A stretch of 48,569 nucleotides of DNA from Bacteroidota bacterium (GCA_947456185.1 CANGPW010000014.1:1-48569); one strand, 5' to 3'. Positions 16,053 to 26,973 are shown, counted from the first letter of the stretch. The notes: generated from the sequence alone by a model not told the origin. A program made the numbers and translations.

Positions 16053-19000
16053 TTATTGTTTTGAAGCAATTCTTTTAATTTCTACTTCTTCATAAGCTTC
16101 TACATAATCGCCAACTCTCATGTCGTTAAACTTCTCTATTGTTAAACCACAATCAAATCCATAAGCTACTTCTTTTACATCGTCTTTAAAACGTTTAAGT
16201 GAAGAAAGTTCACCTGTATGCATTACCACACCATCTCGTATTAAGCGTATTTTAGAATTACGGAATACTTTTCCATCGGTAACCATACATCCTGCAACAG
16301 CTCCAACTTTAGTAATTTTAAATACTTCACGAATTTCAATATTACCAGTGATTTTCTCTTCCATTTTAGGAGTGTGCATTCCTTCAATAGCTAATTTTAT
16401 TTCGTTAATAGCATTGTAAATAATTGAGTACATGTGTACATCAATTGCTTCTGCTTCTGCTAATTTACGTGCTTGTGGAGAAGGACGAACTTGGAATCCT
16501 ATAATAATTGCATCAGATGCAGAGGCTAACATTACATCGCTTTCCGATATTTGGCCAACTGCTTTATATATTACACTTACTTGAACTTCTTCAGTCGATA
16601 ATTTAATCAATGAATCACTCAATGCTTCCACCGAGCCATCCACGTCACCTTTAACAATAATTTTTAACTCTTTAAAGTTGCCAATTGCTAACCTACGTCC
16701 AATTTCGTCTAAAGTAATATGTTTATTGGTACGTAATCCTTGCTCGCGTTGTAATTGTTTACGTTTATTCGAAATTTCTCTGGCTTCTTGTTCAGTTTTG
16801 GTAATAATTAATTTATCACCGGCTTGTGGAGCTCCATCAAAACCTAATACTACTGCAGGAGTTGAGGGACCAGCAAAAAGCATTTTTTTACCACGTTCAT
16901 CAAACATAGCTTTTACTTTTCCAGAATTTGTTCCGGCTATAATTGGATCTCCAACTCTTAAAGTTCCGTTTTGAACCATTAAAGTAGCTACAATTCCACG
17001 TCCTTTATCAAGCGATGCTTCAATGATAGAACCAACTGCTCTACGGTTTGGATTTGCTTTTAAGTCTAAAATTTCAGCTTCTAATAATACTTTGTCAAGT
17101 AATAAATCAATGTTTAAACCTTTTTTAGCCGAAATTTCTTGGGTTTGGTATTTACCCCCCCATTCTTCTACTAATATATTCATTTGAGCTAACTGCTCAC
17201 GAATACGTTCTACGTTAGCTCCATCTTTATCTATTTTATTAAATGCAAAAACAATTGGCACACCAGCAGCTTGCGCATGGCTGATTGCTTCTTTTGTTTG
17301 AGGCATTACACTATCATCGGCAGCAATTACAATAATTACTATATCTGTTATTTTTGCACCACGGGCACGCATTGCAGTAAAAGCTTCGTGACCAGGAGTA
17401 TCTAAAAACGCAATTTTTTTGCCGTTATCAAGAGTTACTTCATAAGCACCAACGTGCTGAGTAATTCCACCTGCTTCACCAGCAATTACGTTTGCCTTAC
17501 GAATATAATCTAATAAGGAAGTTTTACCATGATCTACGTGACCCATTACAGTTACAATAGGCGCACGAGAAACTAAATCTGCAGGATCATCTTTGTCTTC
17601 TTCGACCGCTTCTTGTACTTCCGCACTTACAAAGTCCACTTCAAAACCAAATTCTTCAGCAACAATACTAATAGTTTCAGCATCCAAACGTTGGTTTATT
17701 GAAACCATCATTCCTAAACTCATACAAGTAGAAATAATTTGAGTAATGGTAACTTCCATCATTTTAGAAAGCTCATTAGCAGTTACAAATTCTGTAACTT
17801 TTAATACTTTGTTTGCATTTTCTAGTTCAATCGCTGCTTCTTCTCTTTCACTTCTGGCATCATCACGTTTTTGTTTGCGTATTTTAGAACGTACTGCGCC
17901 AATATTAGGATTTTTACTTCCTGGATTTAAACGTGCTAATGTTGCTTTTAATTTATCTTGTACTTCTTTATCAGTAATTTCTTTCTTTTCACCTGGCTTA
18001 TAGGCTGGATTACTTCCAAATTTATTACCTCCAGCTGTGTTTTTATTAAAAGGCGGACGACTACCACCACCTGCAGGATTGTTTCCTTGATAGGGTGTGC
18101 GTGTTCCGTTTGGATTGTTTCCTTGGTAAGGTGTTCTTGGCGTTCCCACTCCACCAGCGGGATTGTTCCCTTGGTATGGTGTGCGCGGTCCATTTGGATT
18201 ATTTCCTTGATAAGGTGTACGTGGCCCATTTGAGTTATTTCCTTGATATGGAGTTCTTGGAGTTCCAGCTGCATTATTACCTTGATAAGGTGGTCTTGCT
18301 GTTCCATCTGCTGGCTTAACGTATTTGCTTAGTTTATCATTTGTAGTATCACTACCACCAATATAATTATTGCGCTTACGTTTTTTCTTATTGTTTGCAT
18401 CACTTGATGCAACTGGCTTGCTAGTTGATTTTGGAGAATCTACAGGTAAAACAATTTTACCCATTACTTTTAACCCTATTAGTTTTTCATAATTAGGTTC
18501 TGTCATTTGCAGAGCAATAACCTCAATTTCTTCTTTAACTATTGGCTCAGAAGCAGTAATTTTCAATTCTGTAATTTCTGGTTCAGCTATTTTTTTAGCT
18601 GTTTTAGCCGTTGCTTTTTTAACTACTTCTAATATTTCAGTTTCTGTTTTAACTTTTTTAGCAGCCGTTTTTTTTGCTACAGGTTTTTCTAATTCTTTCT
18701 TTTCTTTAACCCTTTTGTCAGGTCTAGTTTTTGAATTGATAGAATCCAAGTCTATTTTCCCTAAAATTGTTAATTTAGGAGATTCATTATCAGCGTCATT
18801 TGAAGTAGATTCAATATTTTTTTCATCTATTTCTTCAACTTTTGATGCTTTTCCTCCTTTAACTTTTTCAGGTTTTGGATCAGTTTTAGTTGTTGCTACA
18901 ACAACTATTTCTTTTAATACTTCTTTTACAGGAGCTGGAGTAATTACAATTGGCTCAACAGTTTTTTCAATAGGTTTTACTGGTTTTGATTCAATTGGTT

Positions 19001-19334
19001 TTTCGTATCTGTTTGTTAAACCAGTTTTTACAACTATGTCATCCACATAATCGTCATCGTTTGAAACAACAACATTTTTTGGTTTAACTTGGTCAATAGT
19101 AATGTCTTTAGGTTTAACTTTATTATGGTTAAACAGTTTTGACTCTTCTTTGTTCTTTTTGTCGCTTTGAAAATCGCTGAGTAATACGGAATATTGCTCA
19201 TCTGAAAGCTTAGTAGTAGGCTTAGCCTCAACGCTATATCCTTTTTTGGCCAAATGCTCCACAAGTGTTTGCATTCCTACATTCAGCTCTTTTACTACTG
19301 CGTTTAATCGTTTTGGTCCTGTGCTTTCGCTCAT
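16053..19334 (-). CDS. infB: Translation initiation factor IF-2
   Basis: A 1093-residue GTPase that delivers initiator tRNA to the 30S subunit and joins the 70S ribosome. The G domain has [18 protein letters not shown] near 594, DTPGHEAF, and FNKIDKDGA. It is followed by domain II, a C-terminal KH-like linker and the fMet-tRNA-binding domain ([19 protein letters not shown]). The N-terminal region, more than 500 residues, is much longer than in E. coli IF-2. It holds Lys/Glu/Thr/Pro-rich low-complexity sequence and about seven copies of an RTPYQGNN repeat. The gene stands apart from rimP and nusA, with which infB is often linked; a class III aminotransferase gene lies upstream after a 271-bp gap. 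Confidence 0.97.
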   Translation of the reverse strand: MSESTGPKRLNAVVKELNVGMQTLVEHLAKKGYSVEAKPTTKLSDEQYSVLLSDFQSDKKNKEESKLFNHNKVKPKDITIDQVKPKNVVVSNDDDYVDDIVVKTGLTNRYEKPIESKPVKPIEKTVEPIVITPAPVKEVLKEIVVVATTKTDPKPEKVKGGKASKVEEIDEKNIESTSNDADNESPKLTILGKIDLDSINSKTRPDKRVKEKKELEKPVAKKTAAKKVKTETEILEVVKKATAKTAKKIAEPEITELKITASEPIVKEEIEVIALQMTEPNYEKLIGLKVMGKIVLPVDSPKSTSKPVASSDANNKKKRKRNNYIGGSDTTNDKLSKYVKPADGTARPPYQGNNAAGTPRTPYQGNNSNGPRTPYQGNNPNGPRTPYQGNNPAGGVGTPRTPYQGNNPNGTRTPYQGNNPAGGGSRPPFNKNTAGGNKFGSNPAYKPGEKKEITDKEVQDKLKATLARLNPGSKNPNIGAVRSKIRKQKRDDARSEREEAAIELENANKVLKVTEFVTANELSKMMEVTITQIISTCMSLGMMVSINQRLDAETISIVAEEFGFEVDFVSAEVQEAVEEDKDDPADLVSRAPIVTVMGHVDHGKTSLLDYIRKANVIAGEAGGITQHVGAYEVTLDNGKKIAFLDTPGHEAFTAMRARGAKITDIVIIVIAADDSVMPQTKEAISHAQAAGVPIVFAFNKIDKDGANVERIREQLAQMNILVEEWGGKYQTQEISAKKGLNIDLLLDKVLLEAEILDLKANPNRRAVGSIIEASLDKGRGIVATLMVQNGTLRVGDPIIAGTNSGKVKAMFDERGKKMLFAGPSTPAVVLGFDGAPQAGDKLIITKTEQEAREISNKRKQLQREQGLRTNKHITLDEIGRRLAIGNFKELKIIVKGDVDGSVEALSDSLIKLSTEEVQVSVIYKAVGQISESDVMLASASDAIIIGFQVRPSPQARKLAEAEAIDVHMYSIIYNAINEIKLAIEGMHTPKMEEKITGNIEIREVFKITKVGAVAGCMVTDGKVFRNSKIRLIRDGVVMHTGELSSLKRFKDDVKEVAYGFDCGLTIEKFNDMRVGDYVEAYEEVEIKRIASKQ
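18045..18300 (-). repeat. Coding tandem repeats in infB (RTPYQGNN units)
   Basis: About seven units of (R)(T/P)PYQGNN separated by PNG, SNG, AAGTP or PAGG spacers are encoded in tandem. Spacers vary in length, and codon choice differs between units, so the array looks old and shaped by slippage or unequal exchange rather than by a recent duplication. It lies in the disordered N-terminal region of IF-2. Confidence 0.85.
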
Positions 19335-19605
19335 TAAAATTGTATCGAATTCTTTATAAATTGTGGGCGAATATCGGTTTTTTAAATGAAATACATTGTA
19401 TTCTGTAAAAAGTATTTAAAATTTATAGTTTTTTTATCTCCATTTAGGTCTAAATAACTCTTTTTTATTCATTATCATTTTTACAAATATTGCAATTTAA
19501 AAACTAAACTCATTGATTTTATTGAGGTGTTCAATGTGTTTAATTAATTTTTAGTGCTTTTTAAAAATCTTTTTTTTATGTAAAAATATGATAAAAGCCA
19601 ATCAA

Positions 19606-20790
19606 TTATATTTTTTCTAAATTTTTTAAAATAATAGCAATTCCTTTTTCAAGTTCTTCGTTTTTAATAATAAACGGAGGTACTAATCGGATACAATTAT
19701 CTGCATATAAGAACCAATCTATTATTAAACCATCGGACATACACAATTGACAAAGCTTGAGTGTTTCATCAAAATTTGATAATTGCGCAGCAAGCATCAA
19801 TCCTTTTCCTCTGATTTCTTTTATTTTAGGGTGTTTCAGTTGCTCTCTTATTAATGCCTCTTTTGCAGGAATCTTAATAATCAAATCCAGTCTTTCTAAT
19901 TCATTTAAACCAGCCAAAGCACCAGCTGCTATTACTGCATGTCCGCCAAAAGTGGTAATATGTCCTAAAATTGGGTTGTCGGTAAAAACATGCATTAATT
20001 TTTTTGAAGTAACAAAAGCGCCAATTGGCATTCCAGCACCTAGTGCTTTTCCAAGCAATAACACATCTGGAATAATTCCCCAATGTTCAAAAGCAAACAT
20101 TTTTCCTGTTTTTCCAATTCCCGCTTGAATTTCATCAAATATTAAAAGTGCGCAAAATTCATTACATTTTGCTTGTAAAGCAATTAAAAATTCAACCGTT
20201 GGAACTATATATCCCGCTTCGCCCTGAATGGTTTCAATGATTACACAAGCAGTATCTTTATCAATTATATTTAACGATTCAATATTGTTGAATTCAATAA
20301 AATGAACATTGGGTAATAATGGCCGAAAAGGTTGTGTATAATATTCATTGCTATTTAAACTCAAAGCCGCATGCGTACTGCCATGGTAAGCATTTTTACA
20401 GGCAATAATTTTAGACTTTTTAGTTACTCGTTTGGCTAATTTCAAAGCGCCATCTGTTGCTTCAGCACCAGAATTTACAAAGTAAACGCAATCTAAATTT
20501 GAAGGCAAGTAGCTTGTTAATTTTGCAGCTAAAAGTGCTGTTGGTTCTTGAACAAATTCACCATAAACCATTAAATGCATGTAATTATCTACTTGATTTT
20601 TTATTGCATCTTTTACTGCTTGATTCCCATGACCTAAACTACTCACTGATATGCCCGAAATAAAATCCAAATATTTTTTCCCATCAGGTGCCGTAAGATA
20701 AACACCATCTGCACTAGCTATTTCAAGCATTAATGGAAAATTGGTGGTTTGCGCTTGATGAGCTAAAAATAATTGTCGGTTAGTTAACAT
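19606..20790 (-). CDS. Class III (acetylornithine-type) aminotransferase
   Basis: A 394-residue PLP enzyme of the ornithine/acetylornithine/4-aminobutyrate group. Fold landmarks are FVNSGAEATDGALKLAKR (104-121, phosphate-binding loop), AYHGSTHAALSL, IIETIQGEAGY, IFDEIQAGIGKTG with the PLP-pyridine Asp219, and the Schiff-base Lys248 in LLGKALGAGMPIGAF. The neighbouring genes are not arginine or lysine biosynthetic, so the amino donor cannot be fixed; ArgD, omega-amino acid or lysine transaminase are all possible. A -7-like TTAATTTGC lies just before the ATG, suggesting a very short leader. Confidence 0.88.
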   Translation of the reverse strand: MLTNRQLFLAHQAQTTNFPLMLEIASADGVYLTAPDGKKYLDFISGISVSSLGHGNQAVKDAIKNQVDNYMHLMVYGEFVQEPTALLAAKLTSYLPSNLDCVYFVNSGAEATDGALKLAKRVTKKSKIIACKNAYHGSTHAALSLNSNEYYTQPFRPLLPNVHFIEFNNIESLNIIDKDTACVIIETIQGEAGYIVPTVEFLIALQAKCNEFCALLIFDEIQAGIGKTGKMFAFEHWGIIPDVLLLGKALGAGMPIGAFVTSKKLMHVFTDNPILGHITTFGGHAVIAAGALAGLNELERLDLIIKIPAKEALIREQLKHPKIKEIRGKGLMLAAQLSNFDETLKLCQLCMSDGLIIDWFLYADNCIRLVPPFIIKNEELEKGIAIILKNLEKI

Positions 20791-20907
20791 GGGCGCAAAT
20801 TAATTGAAACATTTGGAATTGTTTTAATTTTGTAAATCATTAAATATCTTTGATAAATTTCATCATATTAGTTGATTTGGAGCTTATACCGACTTATTTA
20901 TTATTGC

Positions 20908-20915
20908 TAAATTTG
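20908..20915 (+). promoter_or_regulatory. -7 promoter element before the universal stress gene
   Basis: TAAATTTG matches TAnnTTTG exactly and lies 20 bp before the ATG at 20936. A TTTG at 20876-20879 is somewhat far (28 bp) for a -33 box. Confidence 0.5.
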
Positions 20916-20935
20916 AACAGTAAAATAAATAAATT

Positions 20936-21763
20936 ATGATATCCAAAATTCTAATTCCAACCGATTTTTCTGAAGTTGCAAATAATGCGTTGCAATATGC
21001 CATTCAATTAGCAAAAAAAACCAAAGCGGAAATTCATGTTTTATATGTAAAAAACATTCCAATCATGGATAATTCGTTTCCAAATACTGTATACCAATCA
21101 TACATTATGGAAGTGGAAGAATTTACTAAAAAAAGTTTTAAGGATTTAACAGACAAGTATTTAAAAAATGCTGAGTTGAAGTTTGATACTCATACAGCAT
21201 TTGGATTTATTCAAGATGAAATTCAAGATTTTTCTGATAAAAACAATATTGATTTAATCGTTTTAGGAACCACGGGCGCAAGCGGAATGCAAGAAATATT
21301 GATTGGTAGCAATGCTGCTTCTGTAGCTGCAAATTCAGCAATTCCTGTTTTAATTATTCCTCCTACTTCTCGTTTCGAAGAAATAATTCACATGGTTTAT
21401 GCCACCGATTATAATGAACCAGAATTTCCCGCAGTTTCTCGTTTATCATATTTTGCCAATTTATATGATGCAGATGTGAGCGTTTTACATGTTAAATCTG
21501 ATTATGATGAATTTTTTGATGCTGAACACAATTTTTTTATTAGAAACAAAGATGCAGATGAATTTAAAAAATGGAAAATAATTAAACTTCCCAAAGGCGA
21601 AAGTGTCATTGAAAATATCAATACTTTTATTACCAATAATCATTCAAACATGATTGTAATGGCCAAACATAACCGTAATTTTTTCGATAGATTATTCCAT
21701 AGAAGTTTAAGTAAAAAAATGGCCTATCATACTAAAATTCCATTATTGATTTTAAATAAATAA
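20936..21763 (+). CDS. Universal stress protein with two UspA domains
   Basis: A 275-residue cytoplasmic protein made of two tandem Usp folds (about 1-145 and 150-275). The first starts KILIPTDFSEVANNALQYAIQLAK and ends GTTGASGMQEILIGSNAASVAANSAIPVLIIPP, which has the G-2x-G-9x-G(S/A) nucleotide-binding signature. The second half is more diverged (MVMAKHNRNFFDRLFHRSLSKKMAYHTKIPLLIL), with the glycine motif largely lost, so probably only the first domain binds ATP. Such proteins support survival under starvation or oxidative stress. It stands alone behind its own promoter, with a weak terminator afterwards. Confidence 0.92.
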   Translation: MISKILIPTDFSEVANNALQYAIQLAKKTKAEIHVLYVKNIPIMDNSFPNTVYQSYIMEVEEFTKKSFKDLTDKYLKNAELKFDTHTAFGFIQDEIQDFSDKNNIDLIVLGTTGASGMQEILIGSNAASVAANSAIPVLIIPPTSRFEEIIHMVYATDYNEPEFPAVSRLSYFANLYDADVSVLHVKSDYDEFFDAEHNFFIRNKDADEFKKWKIIKLPKGESVIENINTFITNNHSNMIVMAKHNRNFFDRLFHRSLSKKMAYHTKIPLLILNK

Positions 21764-21777
21764 ACATTATATAACTT

Positions 21778-21822
21778 AAAAAAGAGTCATACAACTTAAA
21801 TAGAATGGCTTTTTTTTTTTTT
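21778..21822 (+). terminator. Probable terminator after the universal stress gene
   Basis: AAAAAGAGTCAT can pair with ATGGCTTTTTTT through one G-U and one weak pair, followed by a run of twelve T. The stem is imperfect, but the T run is long. Confidence 0.5.
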
Positions 21823-21880
21823 AATATTTTTTTGGGTTTATAGGCTAAAAAACAGCATATTTGCCTACTTTAAATATATA

Positions 21881-23707
21881 ATGAAAGGCTACTTCACATT
21901 TATAAAATTTACTTTTAAATATAAATACTATGCATTAATGAACATTGTTTGCAATGTGCTATCAAGTATTTTCGGACTGTTTTCTATTGCATTGGTAATT
22001 CCATTGCTCGATGTACTTTTTAGTACAACACAAAGTAATACAACTAAACATGTTCGTACCAATTTTGATTTTAACCATATTGTAGCTTGGGGCAAAGAAA
22101 ACGTTTGGTATTACAAAGAAGTGTATGGTGCCGAAACTGTACTTTTATTCATTTGTGGTTTTGTGGTTATCATGATTGCACTAAAAAATGTATTTCGTTA
22201 TTTGGCTTTGTTTTACATGGTTCCACTTAGAAATTTTATTATTAGTGATTATAGAATTGCTGCATATAATAGAATATTAGTCTTACCACTTTCTTATTTT
22301 AGTAAAGAGAAAAAAGGCGATTTATTAAGTCGTATGACCAGCGATTTGCATCAAATAGAAGTGGCTATTATGAGTTCGTTGGAAGCATTTACCAAAGAAC
22401 CTATTACCATCATAATCTCTTTAGTAATGCTTATTTGGGTAAATCCAATGCTTACCTTAATTGTTTTTAGCGCACTTCCAGTAAGTGCTTTATTTGCAGC
22501 ATTGATTGGAAGACTATTAAAAAAACAATCGGCAAGAAGTCAATCAAAGTTAGGCGATATAGTGGCTTTAATAGAGGAAACATTAATGGGTGTTAGAGTA
22601 ATTAAAGCATTTAATGCGCAAGATTTTTTGTTGAAACGGTTTATGGTTAAAAATAAACTTTTTACCGATTTAAATATAAAAGCGAATAGAACAAGCGATG
22701 GCTCATCGCCAATTAGTGAAACGATAAGTATTGCTGTTTTTGCTACCATTTTATGGATTGGTGGGAAAATGGTTTTATCAAATGAAGATGGAATGACGGC
22801 TTCCGTTTTTATTGGTTATTTAACCGTTTTTTCTCAATTAATGTCGCCTGCCAAAGCGTTTAGTTCTGCCTATAATTCTATGAACAAGGGTTTGGCTTCC
22901 ATAGACAGGGTAAATGAAATAATTGATAGCCAAGAAATAATTACTGAAAAACCAAATGCTCATTCAATTTTGAAATTTCAAGATACCATTGAATTTAAAA
23001 ACGTAAGTTTTAAATACGATGAAGAGCATGTAATTAAACAATTAAATTTAACCGTCAAAAAAGGTCAAACTGTTGCATTGATTGGACCTTCGGGAAGTGG
23101 AAAATCAACTTTAACAGATTTGATTCCTCGTTTTTATGATCCTACTGAAGGACAAATTTTAATAGATGGAGTTGATATAAGAGATTATAAAATTTTAGAG
23201 CTTCGTGGGTTAATGGGAATTGTTACCCAAGAAAGTATTTTATTTAACGATACCATTGCAAATAATATAAGTTTTGCAAAGCAAAATATTAGTAAAACTC
23301 AAATAGAAGAAGCCGCTAAAATAGCCAATGCACATAGTTTTATTATAGAAAACGAAAATGGTTATGAAACAAATATTGGCGATAGAGGAAACAAATTAAG
23401 TGGTGGTCAAAAACAAAGATTAAGCATTGCAAGAGCAGTAAATACCAATCCTGATATATTAATATTAGATGAAGCTACTTCAGCATTAGACACAGCTAGC
23501 GAGCGATTAGTACAAGAAGCATTAAATAATATTATGGTAAATAGAACAACCATTATTGTAGCACATCGATTAAGTACTATTATTAATGCTGACTTGATTG
23601 TAGTGCTTGAAAAAGGAAGAATAGTACAGCAAGGTACGCATAACGATTTGATTCAGCAAAATGGCACATACAAACAGCTCATTCAAATGCAACAAATACC
23701 TGATTAA
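21881..23707 (+). CDS. ABC exporter, fused membrane and ATPase domains (MsbA-like)
   Basis: A 608-residue half-transporter that dimerises to export a lipid or other hydrophobic substrate across the inner membrane. Six membrane spans occupy roughly residues 15-330. The ATPase domain has Walker A GPSGSGKSTL near 403, the Q-loop in GIVTQESILF, the signature LSGGQKQRLSIARA, Walker B ILILDEATSALD, and the switch His in VAHRLST. The layout matches MsbA/lipid-flippase members of Bacteroidota. A glycosyltransferase gene starts 2 bp after its stop, implying one mRNA and a role in glycolipid or surface-polysaccharide assembly. The substrate is inferred, not shown. Confidence 0.93.
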   Translation: MKGYFTFIKFTFKYKYYALMNIVCNVLSSIFGLFSIALVIPLLDVLFSTTQSNTTKHVRTNFDFNHIVAWGKENVWYYKEVYGAETVLLFICGFVVIMIALKNVFRYLALFYMVPLRNFIISDYRIAAYNRILVLPLSYFSKEKKGDLLSRMTSDLHQIEVAIMSSLEAFTKEPITIIISLVMLIWVNPMLTLIVFSALPVSALFAALIGRLLKKQSARSQSKLGDIVALIEETLMGVRVIKAFNAQDFLLKRFMVKNKLFTDLNIKANRTSDGSSPISETISIAVFATILWIGGKMVLSNEDGMTASVFIGYLTVFSQLMSPAKAFSSAYNSMNKGLASIDRVNEIIDSQEIITEKPNAHSILKFQDTIEFKNVSFKYDEEHVIKQLNLTVKKGQTVALIGPSGSGKSTLTDLIPRFYDPTEGQILIDGVDIRDYKILELRGLMGIVTQESILFNDTIANNISFAKQNISKTQIEEAAKIANAHSFIIENENGYETNIGDRGNKLSGGQKQRLSIARAVNTNPDILILDEATSALDTASERLVQEALNNIMVNRTTIIVAHRLSTIINADLIVVLEKGRIVQQGTHNDLIQQNGTYKQLIQMQQIPD

Positions 23708-23709
23708 AT

Positions 23710-24579
23710 ATGAAAGTAGCAGGTTTTACTTTTATTAAAAATGCCATCATTTACGATTATCCAATAGTAGAAGCTATTAATTCTATATTGCCAATTTGTG
23801 ATGAAGTTTATGTTGCCCTTGGCAAATCTGATGATGAAACTGAAGCATTAATTAAAGCCATTAATCCAGAAAAAATAAAAATTTTAAAAACCCTTTGGGA
23901 CGAAAATTTAAAACAAGGTGGTCAGGTTTTAGCGGTGGAAACCAATAAAGCTTTTCAAGCCATTCCAAACTATTACGATTGGTGTTTTTATATTCAAGGC
24001 GATGAAGCTGTTCACGAAAAATATTTGCCAATAATTAATCAAGCCATGCTCCATTTTAAATCCAATAAAAAGGTAGATGGCTTACTTTTTAAATACCTAC
24101 ATTTTTATGGTTCATATGATTATATAGGCAACTCGAGTGGTTGGTATAATAATGAAATAAGAATTATAAAAAACAATAAAAGCATTTATTCCTATAAAGA
24201 TGCGCAAGGTTTTAGGAAAAATAACAATAAAAAACTTAACGTAAAACCTATAGAAGCATACATCTATCATTACGGTTGGGTTAAGAATCCAAAGGCAATG
24301 CAAAGAAAGCAAGAGGATTTAAATAAACTTTGGCACGATGAGGAATGGATAGATAAAAACATATTGAAAGCAGAAGAATTTGATTACTCACAAATAGATT
24401 CTTTAATGAAATTTACAAGCTCACATCCCAAAGTAATGTTACAGCGAATAGCCAATAAAAACTGGCAGTTTGAATTTGATTTGAAGCATAATAAAACCAA
24501 AATAAAAGATCAACTAAAACAATTAGCTTTTAAATTATTTGGATGGGAAATAGGTTATAAAAATTATAAAAAAGTTTAA
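23710..24579 (+). CDS. Glycosyltransferase family 2-like protein
   Basis: A 289-residue cytoplasmic protein with the GT-A type N-terminus: VAGFTFIKNAIIYDYPIVEAI, then VYVALGKSDDETEALI, and an acidic YIQGDEAVHEKY near 94-105 in the position of the DxD metal/nucleotide motif. These are features of the SpsA-like fold. It lacks the membrane segments of processive GT2 enzymes. It follows the ABC exporter gene with a 2-bp gap, which suggests that the two act on the same glycoconjugate, perhaps lipopolysaccharide core or a capsule. Donor and acceptor sugars cannot be told. Confidence 0.8.
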   Translation: MKVAGFTFIKNAIIYDYPIVEAINSILPICDEVYVALGKSDDETEALIKAINPEKIKILKTLWDENLKQGGQVLAVETNKAFQAIPNYYDWCFYIQGDEAVHEKYLPIINQAMLHFKSNKKVDGLLFKYLHFYGSYDYIGNSSGWYNNEIRIIKNNKSIYSYKDAQGFRKNNNKKLNVKPIEAYIYHYGWVKNPKAMQRKQEDLNKLWHDEEWIDKNILKAEEFDYSQIDSLMKFTSSHPKVMLQRIANKNWQFEFDLKHNKTKIKDQLKQLAFKLFGWEIGYKNYKKV

Positions 24580-24622
24580 TTTTACAATTAAATAAAAATA
24601 CATTTTACTAAAAAAAATACAT

Positions 24623-24652
24623 AAAAAAAGAGAACTTCGGTTCTCTTTTTTT
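24623..24652. terminator. Strong bidirectional terminator with a UUCG loop
   Basis: AAAAAAAGAGAAC-TTCG-GTTCTCTTTTTTT has a perfect stem closed by the very stable C(UUCG)G tetraloop. It sits between converging genes (glycosyltransferase + and pnp -) and can serve both. Confidence 0.93.
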
Positions 24653-24665
24653 GTTAGTTATAAAA

Positions 24666-26822
24666 TTATGCTGTTGGCTCTTGTGGAGCTTCTGGCTTAG
24701 GAGTTGGTTCAGGTTTTGGCAATAAAGCCTTGTGGCTTAATCTGTATTTTCCTGTTTTTTTATCCACTTCTATTAGTTTTACTTTTATCGTTTGACCTTG
24801 TTCTAAAACACCGTCCATTTTATCAATGCGGTTCCAGCTAATTTCACTAATGTGTAATAAGCCATCTTTCCCAGGTAAAAATTCAACAAATGCACCAAAG
24901 TCCATAATGTTTTTTACTTTTCCTTCGTATTCATCGCCTACAACAGGAACAGCAACTATGCCTTTAATCATTTGCATTGCTCTGCGCAAACTATCTGCAT
25001 TACTAGAAGCTATTTCTACCACACCATTCTTTTCATTTTCAGAAATAGAAACAGTGGCTCCAGTTTCTTTTTGAATACCTTGAATAATTTTTCCACCAGG
25101 TCCAATTACAGCACCTATAAATTCTTTATCAATCAATAAAGTTTCAATGCGTGGTGAGTGTGGTTTTAAATCAGCAGCAGCAGCCGAAATGGTTTTGCTC
25201 ATTTCGTTTCTAATATGTTCTCTACCTGCTTTTGCTTGGTTTAAAGCTTCTTCTACCATTTCCCAACGCAAACCATTTATTTTAATATCCATTTGGCAAG
25301 CAGTAATACCTTTTGCAGTACCAATTACTTTAAAATCCATATCGCCTAAATGATCTTCATCGCCTAAAATATCAGATAAAATTGCATATTTTCCAGTTGA
25401 ATCATCGCTTACTAAACCCATTGCAATTCCGCTAACGGCACCAGTAATTTTTATACCAGCATCCATTAAAGCCAAAGAACCAGCACAAACTGTAGCCATA
25501 CTTGAAGAACCGTTTGATTCTAAAATATCTGATACAATTCTAATGGTATAAGGACATTCTTCTAAAGGTGGTAATACGCGTTTTAAACCACGTAATGCCA
25601 AGTTTCCATGTCCAATTTCACGTCTTCCCGGACCACGATTTGGTCTAGTTTCTCCTGTTGAAAATGAAGGAAAATTATAATGTAACATCAATTTTGAATA
25701 ACCAGCTAACATTGGACTATCCAATAATTGTTCGTCCAATTTTGAACCTAAAGTAACCGAAGTTAACGATTGAGTTTCGCCACGGGTAAATAAAGCCGAA
25801 CCATGAGCAGCAGGTAAGTAACCTACTTCTGACCAAATTGGTCTAATTTCATCTAAATTTCTACCATCTAAACGTTGTCTATCGTTCATAATCATGGCAC
25901 GAACAGCATCGTACTCAACATCATGAAAATATTTGTTGGTTAAAAATTTATCTAAAACAGTTCCTTCTTCTTGCAAAGCTTTAAACTCTTCTCTTACTGC
26001 TTTAAAGCCAGCGCTTCTTTCGTTTTTACCTGCTTTTGATTTTGCAATAGCAAATATTTTATCGTAAGAAAACTCGCGAATAGCAGCTGCTAATTCTGGA
26101 TTGCTACGTTCGTGGTTATATTCACGAACTGGTTTTTTGCCCCCTAACATTTCACATAATTCCCACTGTGCTTTAATTTGTAATTTAATAGCTTCGTGAG
26201 CTACTTTTAAAGCTTCTAACATGTCTATTTCGCTTACCTCTTGGCACTCGCCTTCTACCATGTTCAAATCTTTTTCAGTACCAGCTACTATCAAATCCAT
26301 GTCAGCACGTTCTAACTCGTCTTTATAAGGATTTACTACAAATTTTCCATCTATACGAGCTACACGAACTTCAGAAATTGGACCATTAAATGGTACATCA
26401 CTTACTAAAATTGCAGCTGATGCTGCTAAACCTACTAATGCATCTGGCAATATATTTTGATCGCTAGATATTAAAGTTAAAGCTACTTGCGTATCTGCGT
26501 GGTAATCGCTAGGGAATAAAGGGCGTAAAGCTCTATCTACTATTCTACTAATTAGTATTTCATAATCAGATAAACGAGCTTCTCTGCGGTGAAAACTACC
26601 AGGAATGCGACCTACAGCCGCAAATTTTTCTTGATAATCTACAGTTAGTGGCATAAAATCCACATCTTCTTTTGCTTCTTTGGCAGATACTACAGTTGCC
26701 ATAATCATGGTATCACCCATTTTTACTACTACTGCACCATCGGCTTGGCGAGCCAAACGGCCTGTTTCAATACTGATGGTTTTACCACCAATTTCAAATG
26801 TTTTAATTGTTGCTTGTGACAT
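24666..26822 (-). CDS. pnp: Polyribonucleotide nucleotidyltransferase (PNPase)
   Basis: A 718-residue trimeric 3'-5' phosphorolytic exoribonuclease central to mRNA and small-RNA turnover. It has two RNase PH domains (the second with FTRGETQSL near 346 and the phosphate-binding [21 protein letters not shown] region near 440), an all-helical linker, a KH domain ([21 protein letters not shown] near 580) and an S1 domain ([33 protein letters not shown] near 640). A short Pro-rich tail ([14 protein letters not shown]) ends the protein. The gene follows rpsO as in many bacteria, but a terminator intervenes. Its leader holds a candidate pseudoknot that may set its expression. Confidence 0.97.
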   Translation of the reverse strand: MSQATIKTFEIGGKTISIETGRLARQADGAVVVKMGDTMIMATVVSAKEAKEDVDFMPLTVDYQEKFAAVGRIPGSFHRREARLSDYEILISRIVDRALRPLFPSDYHADTQVALTLISSDQNILPDALVGLAASAAILVSDVPFNGPISEVRVARIDGKFVVNPYKDELERADMDLIVAGTEKDLNMVEGECQEVSEIDMLEALKVAHEAIKLQIKAQWELCEMLGGKKPVREYNHERSNPELAAAIREFSYDKIFAIAKSKAGKNERSAGFKAVREEFKALQEEGTVLDKFLTNKYFHDVEYDAVRAMIMNDRQRLDGRNLDEIRPIWSEVGYLPAAHGSALFTRGETQSLTSVTLGSKLDEQLLDSPMLAGYSKLMLHYNFPSFSTGETRPNRGPGRREIGHGNLALRGLKRVLPPLEECPYTIRIVSDILESNGSSSMATVCAGSLALMDAGIKITGAVSGIAMGLVSDDSTGKYAILSDILGDEDHLGDMDFKVIGTAKGITACQMDIKINGLRWEMVEEALNQAKAGREHIRNEMSKTISAAAADLKPHSPRIETLLIDKEFIGAVIGPGGKIIQGIQKETGATVSISENEKNGVVEIASSNADSLRRAMQMIKGIVAVPVVGDEYEGKVKNIMDFGAFVEFLPGKDGLLHISEISWNRIDKMDGVLEQGQTIKVKLIEVDKKTGKYRLSHKALLPKPEPTPKPEAPQEPTA

Positions 26823-26839
26823 ATTTTTATTTTTTCAGC

Positions 26840-26896
26840 CCCATCTCTTTTTATTTGTTTAGTTATAAATTCCTTTGCTAAGATGGGATTAGCAAA
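26840..26896 (-). promoter_or_regulatory. Candidate pseudoknot in the pnp 5' leader
   Basis: In the pnp mRNA the arms TTTGCTAA and TTAGCAAA (26896-26889 and 26881-26874) form an 8-bp hairpin whose 7-nt loop is TCCCATC. The sequence AGATGGG (26846-26840) lies downstream, about 18 nt before the start codon, and can pair with CCCATCT of the loop. Together these give an H-type pseudoknot close to the ribosome-binding region. The pairing is exact in this sequence; its function is inferred. Confidence 0.5.
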
Positions 26897-26932
26897 AGCC
26901 TCTTTTGTTGTTTTTTGTATAAAGTTTAAAAA

Positions 26933-26973
26933 CACAAAAAGCAGTAACTAATTGTAAGTTCCTGCTTTTTGTG
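26933..26973 (-). terminator. Terminator of rpsO
   Basis: CACAAAAAGCAG / CTGCTTTTTGTG stem with a smaller inner ACT/AGT pairing, lying about 60 bp after the rpsO stop. It separates rpsO from pnp, although some read-through into pnp is likely. Confidence 0.82.

Noticed and set aside
18045-18300. Possible CRISPR-like array because of regularly spaced similar units
   Set aside because: The units lie in frame within infB, encode RTPYQGNN, and vary in sequence and spacing; there are no unique spacers.
17948-18319. Several ORFs of 74-119 aa over the infB repeat region
   Set aside because: They arise because the repeats leave other frames open; the IF-2 frame explains the region.
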